Positions 59,678 through 64,000 of a stretch of 64,000 nt of DNA are shown in pieces. This stretch comes from Streptomyces luteogriseus. Its GTDB lineage: Bacteria > Actinomycetota > Actinomycetes > Streptomycetales > Streptomycetaceae. Within the stretch, counting starts at the first letter, position 1, and every line of letters begins with the position of its first letter. The notes beneath the pieces are model-generated. The model did no database searches and was not told where the DNA came from. It was given only the letters and a program-made list of their open reading frames with translations. Position numbers and translations under genes: made by a program. Where the stretch lies: NCBI RefSeq assembly GCF_014205055.1, contig NZ_JACHMS010000001.1, forward strand, positions 6,696,001-6,760,000, given 5' to 3'.

Positions 59678-60805
59678 GTGCGCACTGTCAAAGCGACGGC
59701 CGCTGCCGTCACCGCCGTGATCGGAGCCGGTGCCGCCGCGGTGGCCGCCGGCCGGCTCGCCAGCGACGCCGCGCTCAAGGCGCCCCCCGGCAGGCCCCTG
59801 CCCACCGAGCCCCGGCTCACGGTGCACGGCACGGCCGCCGGGCAGATCAGCCTCACCCGGGACCTCGCCGCCCTGCGCCCCGGCCGCTACGGCCTCTCCG
59901 GCAACGGCTCCCACGCGGTCGTCGGCCCCGTCCTGACCGGCGCCTCGCAATCGGCCGACACCGTCGTGCGCCGCCTGGAGAGCGTCACCCACGGCACGCT
60001 GACCTCCGGCGACAAGGTCTGGCTCACCCCGAACGTGTACGTCGGCAACCCCGGCGCCGCCCTCGGACTCGAATACGCCGACGTCGACGTCCCCGGCGAA
60101 CTCGGCGCCCTGCCCGCCTGGTTCGTGCCGGGCAAGCGGGACACCTGGGTGATCGCCGTGCACGGCCTGGGCACCACCCGGGAACTCGCCATGAACGTCA
60201 TGGGGTTCCTGCACCGCAGCCACTTCCCGGTGCTCGCCCTCGCCTACCGCGGCGACCTGGGCGCACCCCGCCCGCCCGACCGCCTGAACCACCTCGGCGA
60301 GACCGAGTGGCGCGACCTCGACGCGGCCATCCGCTACGCCGTGCGCTACGGAGCCCGCCAGGTCGTCCTGCACGGCTGGTCCACCGGCGCCACCATGGCC
60401 CTGCGGGCCGCCGCCCACTCGGGACTGCGCGACCGCGTCTCCGGGCTCGTCCTGGATTCCCCGGTGCTCAGCTGGGAGACCACCCTGCGCGCCCTCGCCT
60501 CGGCCCGCCGCACCCCGGGCGCGCTGCTGCCCCTGGCGGTCCGCGCCGCCCAGGGCCGCACCGGCCTGACCGGCGACCGCGCCACGGGCCAGGACCCGGC
60601 CGACGGACTGCGCGTCCCGTCGCTCGTCTTCCACGGACCGGGCGACACCGTCGCCCCCTGGCGGCTCTCGCGCCGGCTCGCCGATGCCCGCCCGGACATG
60701 GTCGCCCTCCGCACCGTCGCCGACGCGCCCCACGGGGCCATGTGGAACGCCGACCCGAAGGCCTACGAGGAGGCGCTCCGCCGCTTCCTCACGCCCCTGA
60801 TGTGA
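59678..60805 (+). CDS. Alpha/beta hydrolase, membrane-anchored or exported
   Basis: A 375-residue protein. An N-terminal hydrophobic segment (ATAAAVTAVIGAGAAAVAAG) is followed by a beta-rich region, then the hydrolase core: VIAVHGLGTTRELAMNV (oxyanion), the nucleophile elbow LHGWSTGATMALRAA (Ser about 236), an Asp in FHGPGDTVAPW and the His in DAPHGAMWN. Likely an esterase or peptidase-like enzyme; substrate unknown. GTG start at 59678; GGAG lies very close upstream. Confidence 0.86.
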   Translation: MRTVKATAAAVTAVIGAGAAAVAAGRLASDAALKAPPGRPLPTEPRLTVHGTAAGQISLTRDLAALRPGRYGLSGNGSHAVVGPVLTGASQSADTVVRRLESVTHGTLTSGDKVWLTPNVYVGNPGAALGLEYADVDVPGELGALPAWFVPGKRDTWVIAVHGLGTTRELAMNVMGFLHRSHFPVLALAYRGDLGAPRPPDRLNHLGETEWRDLDAAIRYAVRYGARQVVLHGWSTGATMALRAAAHSGLRDRVSGLVLDSPVLSWETTLRALASARRTPGALLPLAVRAAQGRTGLTGDRATGQDPADGLRVPSLVFHGPGDTVAPWRLSRRLADARPDMVALRTVADAPHGAMWNADPKAYEEALRRFLTPLM

Positions 60806-61133
60806 CGCCCCTCACGTGACCCCGCTGCTGCACACCCCCTGCCGGTCCGTCGCGCCCTCGCGCCCGAGCTCCCCCTGTCGGCCCGTCGCCCACCCGCCGA
60901 TGCGCTCCCCGTGCCGGTCTCTCACGCACCCCCCGCTCACGCCCCCTTCGCCCTGGCGCAACCACATCCCGACCCGCTCCGCACCGACCGGTCGCGACGA
61001 TTCCGTTTAGCGTCGTACCACTGGCCTGTTCCCGGCCCTCGACCACTCCCGCGAACCGGTGCGTTGGCCATCCCCGTCGCCCGCGGTGACATTCCGTTTG
61101 GGTTTTCGGACCGTCAACCGGAAGACTGCCCCC
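60806..61133. other. Pyrimidine-rich intergenic region with three 36-bp units
   Basis: No convincing gene. Three degenerate 36-bp tandem units lie at 60835-60942, each starting CCCC(C/G)TG(C/T)CGG. They could be read as 12-residue repeats (PCRSVAP..., PCRPVAH..., PCRSLTH...) in a 64-codon frame from a GTG at 60816, but that frame has no ribosome site. The rest may hold the promoter of the next gene. Confidence 0.6.
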
Positions 61134-62534
61134 GTGACGTCCCGTATCCCGCGCGACTCCAGGCTTCGACTCGTCCGCCCGCGACCCCTGGCCGCCGCCC
61201 CCCAAGCGATGAACCAGCGGCGCTCGCGCCGCCCCGCGCCGCGCCCTCCGGAGGGCACCCCGGCACCGGCGGAGCTGGCCAGAATGGCTCGCTCAGGTCT
61301 GGCCGCCGCGGCCCGCGTCGCCCGCTGGGCCGACGCCGCGCTCGGCCCCGGCCGGGACAGCGCCACCGACGACGGCAAGGCCACGCTCTCCGAGGCGACC
61401 GCCGAACGGGCGGCCCGCGATCTGGGTCTGACCCCGGCTCAGGTCAGAGCCGACTGGGACACCGCCCGCCTAGCCGGCCTCATCGAGGTGCACGGCGACA
61501 GCGCCCGCCCCGGCTGGCGGCTGCGCGCCTGGAACCGCGACGACAGCGCCGTGCTGCGCGGCTGGGTCGCCCTCTTCGACGCCTGGTCGCTCGCCCACCC
61601 GGAGCCCGCGGAGCACGAGCCCGCCGCCGTCGCCGAGGTCGTCTCCGCCATGCCGCAGGCGCTCTCCTTCCTCCAGCTGTCCGCCGGGCCCGTCCCCGTG
61701 GAGCAGCTCCTCGACCTCCTCGAGCAGCGCGTCACCGAGCTGCGCACCGCCCGCTGCGAGATCCCCTACGGCCCCCAGCCCGAGCCGGCGGCCGAACCGG
61801 AGCACACCGACGCCCCGCTCGCCCCACTGCTCGACTGGGCCCTGCGTGCCCTGGCCTCCGTCGGCGCCCTCACCTACGGCGACGGCCAGGCCACCCTCAC
61901 CCCCCTCGGCAGCTGGGCCGTCTGGGTCAAGCTGGAGCAGATCTGCGTCGCCGCGCAGAGCCCCGCCGGGAACATCGAGCAGGCCGCCGAGGACATGCTC
62001 CGGGGCTGCGCCCAGCTGCGCCCGAACGCGGCCCGCGCCGAGTACCGCGCCTGGCTCGCCGCCCGCCCCGTCGGCAGTGCCGTCACCGAGCTCCTCGGCG
62101 CCGCGCGCGGTGAGGACGCCCTGCTGCGCGGCCTCGCCTTCGAGGCGCTGCGCGTGGTCGGCGCGCCCGCCGAGCCGGACGTCCGCGGCGTGCTGGACGA
62201 CCCCACGCTCCGGCCCTACGGGCTGCTGTGGCTGGCCGAGCACGACGGCGCCGACCCCGAGGACGCCCATGAGGTCCTCACCCGCGAGGAGGCGACATGG
62301 CTCTGGGTGGACACCGCGGCCGCCGTCGCCGACCACGGCGAGGCGCCGCTGCTGGTGCGCCATCTGGAGTCCGCGGTGCAGCCGACCATCCCGATGCTCC
62401 TGGACGAGGTACGCGCCGTGGGGCACCCGCGCACCGTGCAGGTCCTGGTCGCCCTCGCCGCCGCCCACCCCGACCCGGCCCTGGCCAAGGCGGTGCGCCG
62501 AGCCGCCTTCCAGGTGCACACCGGCGGCAGCTAG
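61134..62534 (+). CDS. Uncharacterised helical protein
   Basis: A 466-residue protein that I do not recognise. It is Ala/Leu-rich and probably all-helical, with tetratricopeptide- or HEAT-like stretches near the end (GLLWLAEHDGADPEDAHEVL, TVQVLVALAAAHPDPALAKA). A wHTH-like segment may lie near residues 80-120 (TLSEATAERAARDLGLTPAQ). No catalytic motif is seen. GTG at 61134 has GGAAG nine bases upstream; ATG at 61209 (441 residues) is the alternative but has no good ribosome site. It converges with the VOC gene. Confidence 0.75.
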   Translation: MTSRIPRDSRLRLVRPRPLAAAPQAMNQRRSRRPAPRPPEGTPAPAELARMARSGLAAAARVARWADAALGPGRDSATDDGKATLSEATAERAARDLGLTPAQVRADWDTARLAGLIEVHGDSARPGWRLRAWNRDDSAVLRGWVALFDAWSLAHPEPAEHEPAAVAEVVSAMPQALSFLQLSAGPVPVEQLLDLLEQRVTELRTARCEIPYGPQPEPAAEPEHTDAPLAPLLDWALRALASVGALTYGDGQATLTPLGSWAVWVKLEQICVAAQSPAGNIEQAAEDMLRGCAQLRPNAARAEYRAWLAARPVGSAVTELLGAARGEDALLRGLAFEALRVVGAPAEPDVRGVLDDPTLRPYGLLWLAEHDGADPEDAHEVLTREEATWLWVDTAAAVADHGEAPLLVRHLESAVQPTIPMLLDEVRAVGHPRTVQVLVALAAAHPDPALAKAVRRAAFQVHTGGS

Positions 62535-62536
62535 GG

Positions 62537-62555
62537 CCGCGGGCCCGCCCCGCGG
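62537..62555. terminator. Hairpin between convergent genes
   Basis: A 7-bp stem (CCGCGGG/CCCGCGG) with a five-base loop in the 25-bp gap between the uncharacterised protein and the VOC gene; it could serve both strands. Confidence 0.5.
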
Positions 62556-62559
62556 GACG

Positions 62560-62973
62560 TCAGCCCGCTATCTCGGGCGCGTACGTCCCGAAGCTCCACA
62601 CATTGCCCTCGAGGTCCCGGGCCATGTAGTCCCGCGAGCCGTAGTCCTGGTCCGTCGGGGGCATCAGCACCTCCACGCCGTGGTCGACGGCGTGGCGGTG
62701 GTGCCCGTCCACGTCGTCCACCACCACGTACACCCCCGTGGTGCCCGCGTTCTTCATGGCCGCGTCGAACAGGCCGCCCCGGCCCTTGGTACCGACCATC
62801 ACCGCGCCGTTGCCCTGCGCCAGCTCGGCGTGCAGCACCGAGCCGTCCTCGCCCTCGTACACCGACAGCTCGGTGAAGCCGAAGGCCTCCGTGAGCTGCC
62901 GGATCGCGGCTTTCGCGTCCGCGTACAGCAGCGTCGGGTAGATGCTCGGCCGCCCGCCGGACGTGCCTGCCAT
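62560..62973 (-). CDS. VOC-superfamily (glyoxalase/PhnB-like) protein
   Basis: A 137-residue protein: SIYPTLLYADAKAAIRQLTE, FGFTELSVYEGEDGSVLHAE and YGSRDYMARDLEGNVWSFGT, a single-chain paired beta-alpha-beta-beta-beta fold of the PhnB/3-demethylubiquinone-like VOC group. A metal site is possible (His in VLHAEL, Glu near the C-terminus), but no activity can be assigned. ATG at 62973 has AGGAAG eight bases upstream and is preferred to GTG at 62982. Confidence 0.88.
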   Translation of the reverse strand: MAGTSGGRPSIYPTLLYADAKAAIRQLTEAFGFTELSVYEGEDGSVLHAELAQGNGAVMVGTKGRGGLFDAAMKNAGTTGVYVVVDDVDGHHRHAVDHGVEVLMPPTDQDYGSRDYMARDLEGNVWSFGTYAPEIAG

Positions 62974-63100
62974 GGCGATCACTTCCTCGTGTCTCGCGGG
63001 GCTGTCCTCTCAGTCTTCCATCGGCCACCGACAACGACCCTCCGCCCGGCCGCCGGTGATCGAACACACGCACACAGAAAAAGTGGTTGCACGCCCCCGT

Positions 63101-63106
63101 TAGACT
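63101..63106 (+). promoter_or_regulatory. Probable -10 box placing transcription start at the leader ATG
   Basis: TAGACT, in the extended form GTTAGACT, lies seven bases before the ATG at 63114. At normal spacing transcription would begin at or next to that ATG, giving a leaderless mRNA for the 7-codon ORF. No good -35 hexamer was seen at 17 bases upstream. Confidence 0.5.
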
Positions 63107-63113
63107 GTCCCCC

Positions 63114-63137
63114 ATGGCCATTCTCCTCGCGCATTAG
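63114..63137 (+). CDS. Seven-codon leader peptide MAILLAH upstream of an ABC-F gene
   Basis: ATG to TAG encodes MAILLAH, 58 bases before the GTG of the ABC-F gene. Short leader ORFs precede many ABC-F and antibiotic-resistance genes and allow ribosome-mediated attenuation when translation is impaired. Between it and the gene, GACGGC (63136-63141) can pair with GCCGTC (63155-63160), so a switchable hairpin is possible. Coding status is inferred. Confidence 0.55.
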   Translation: MAILLAH

Positions 63138-63195
63138 ACGGCGGGAACGTCCTCAGCCGTCCATCCCGCCCCCGTATCCGCCCTGGAGTCTGTCC

Positions 63196-64000
63196 GTGAT
63201 CTCCGCCTCCGGTATCGAGCTGCGCGCCGGTGCCCGCGTCCTCATCGAAAACGCCTCGTTCCGCATCGCCAAGGGCGACCGCATCGGCCTGGTCGGCCGC
63301 AACGGCGCGGGAAAGACCACCCTGACCAAGTGCCTGGCGGGCGAGGGCATGCCCGCCGGCGGTGCCATCACCCGCTCCGGCGAGGTCGGCTACCTCCCGC
63401 AGGATCCCCGCACCGGCGACCTCGACATCCTCGCCCGCGACCGCATCCTGTCCGCGCGCGGCCTGGACGTACTGATCCGCAAGATGCGCGACAACGAACA
63501 GCGCATCGCCACCGGACAGGGCTCCACCCGCGAGAAGGCACTCAAGCAGTACGAGCGCCAGGAGACGGAGTTCCTCACCAAGGGCGGATACGCCGCCGAG
63601 GCCGAGGCCGCCACCATCGCCGCCGCGCTCAACCTGCCCGACCGGGTGCTCGGCCAGCCGCTGCACACCCTCTCCGGCGGTCAGCGCCGCCGTATCGAGC
63701 TGGCCCGGATCCTCTTCTCCGACGCGGACACCCTGCTGCTCGACGAGCCCACGAACCACCTCGACGCCGACTCGATCGTCTGGCTGCGCGACTACCTCAA
63801 GACCTACCGCGGCGGCTTCATCGTGATCTCCCACGACGTCGACCTGGTCGAGACGGTCGTCAACAAGGTGTTCTACCTGGACGCCAACCGCGCCCAGATC
63901 GACATCTACAACATGGGCTGGAAGCTCTACCAGCAGCAGCGCGAGGCCGACGAGAAGCGCCGTAAGCGCGAGCGGCAGAACGCCGAGAAGAAGGCCTCCG
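63196..64000 (+). CDS. ABC-F family ATPase, 3' truncated by window end
   Basis: 268 residues are visible; the frame is open to the last base. The first ATP-binding cassette is complete: Walker A GLVGRNGAGKTTLTK, ABC signature LSGGQRRRIELARIL, Walker B TLLLDEPTNHLDADS and SHDVDL. It then runs into the charged inter-domain linker (QREADEKRRKRERQNAEKKA). ABC-F proteins bind the ribosomal E site and relieve stalled translation or protect against antibiotics. GTG at 63196 has GGAG at an eight-base spacing. No membrane segment is present. Confidence 0.92.
   Translation, partial: MISASGIELRAGARVLIENASFRIAKGDRIGLVGRNGAGKTTLTKCLAGEGMPAGGAITRSGEVGYLPQDPRTGDLDILARDRILSARGLDVLIRKMRDNEQRIATGQGSTREKALKQYERQETEFLTKGGYAAEAEAATIAAALNLPDRVLGQPLHTLSGGQRRRIELARILFSDADTLLLDEPTNHLDADSIVWLRDYLKTYRGGFIVISHDVDLVETVVNKVFYLDANRAQIDIYNMGWKLYQQQREADEKRRKRERQNAEKKAS

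Noticed and set aside
60816..61010. A 64-codon ORF with Pro/Arg-rich repeats
   Set aside because: It has no ribosome-binding site and follows directly from a tandem-repeat sequence; reported only as a repeat finding.
63087..63106. TTGCAC and TAGACT as a -35/-10 promoter pair before the ABC-F leader
   Set aside because: The spacing is only eight bases, far below the 16-18 needed, so only the -10 element was kept.
1..64000. Insertion sequences, integrases, attachment sites or a gene-transfer island
   Set aside because: No transposase, integrase or tRNA gene was seen, and base composition is uniform apart from the ectA upstream region, so the window looks like core chromosome.

Overview
The window is about 72% GC (by eye), with strong third-position GC bias, many GTG starts, stop/start overlaps (ATGA, GTGA, TGATG), Tat signal peptides, a SigE-type ECF sigma factor, an LAETG sortase substrate and ectoine genes. 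Together these point to a Streptomyces chromosome. From memory, unchecked, the order ectABCD - LAETG protein - cobalamin genes - Pit transporter matches a conserved part of the S. coelicolor chromosome. No tRNA, rRNA, insertion sequence, prophage or CRISPR array was recognised.

1-17.4 kb is a secreted pectin and arabinan degradation locus. It holds a PmoA-like protein (cut by the window edge), a GH43 enzyme, a pectate lyase-pectinesterase fusion (PL1-CE8), a sugar-binding lipoprotein, a CE12 rhamnogalacturonan acetylesterase, two more PL1 lyases, two CE8 pectinesterases, an alpha/beta-hydrolase esterase, a two-domain GH43 enzyme, a PL9 and a PL3 lyase. The four stand-alone esterases have Tat-type leaders, while the PL1 lyases have Sec-type leaders. 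A perfect CGAAA/TTTCG palindrome lies between the divergent GH43-GH43 and PL9 genes. Four consecutive hairpins with G-run loops separate PL9 from PL3.

17.4-31.4 kb is a mixed block: an ECF sigma factor with a Pro-rich single-pass membrane protein, an NCS2 purine permease, a penicillin-binding protein, a membrane protein-histidine kinase-response regulator operon, an IclR regulator divergent from a 2,5-dioxovalerate-type dehydrogenase (a possible intracellular end-step for galacturonate), acetyltransferases, a DUF1349 protein, a FrnE-like DsbA protein and a class V aminotransferase.

31.5-35.3 kb is the ectABCD osmolyte operon (minus strand). Its 3' end carries four 80-bp tandem repeats that copy the last codons of ectD plus a terminator-like hairpin. 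35.3-39.5 kb has a DinB-like protein, a second class V aminotransferase, an amidohydrolase, a seven-copy 23-bp degenerate repeat and an LAETG-anchored surface protein.

39.5-56.9 kb is a thirteen-gene cobalamin cluster (minus strand) headed by a cobalamin riboswitch. Its order of transcription is cobD, cobQ, cobN, a ChlI/ChlD-type chelatase, cobO, cobB, cobI, cobM, cobL, a cbiG-cobJ fusion, cobH, cbiX and cobC. Almost every junction overlaps, so translational coupling is likely. 57-64 kb holds a Pit phosphate transporter with a PHO box and a small membrane partner, a class II aldolase-like protein, an alpha/beta hydrolase, an uncharacterised protein, a VOC protein, and an ABC-F ATPase (cut by the window end) preceded by an apparently leaderless 7-codon ORF.
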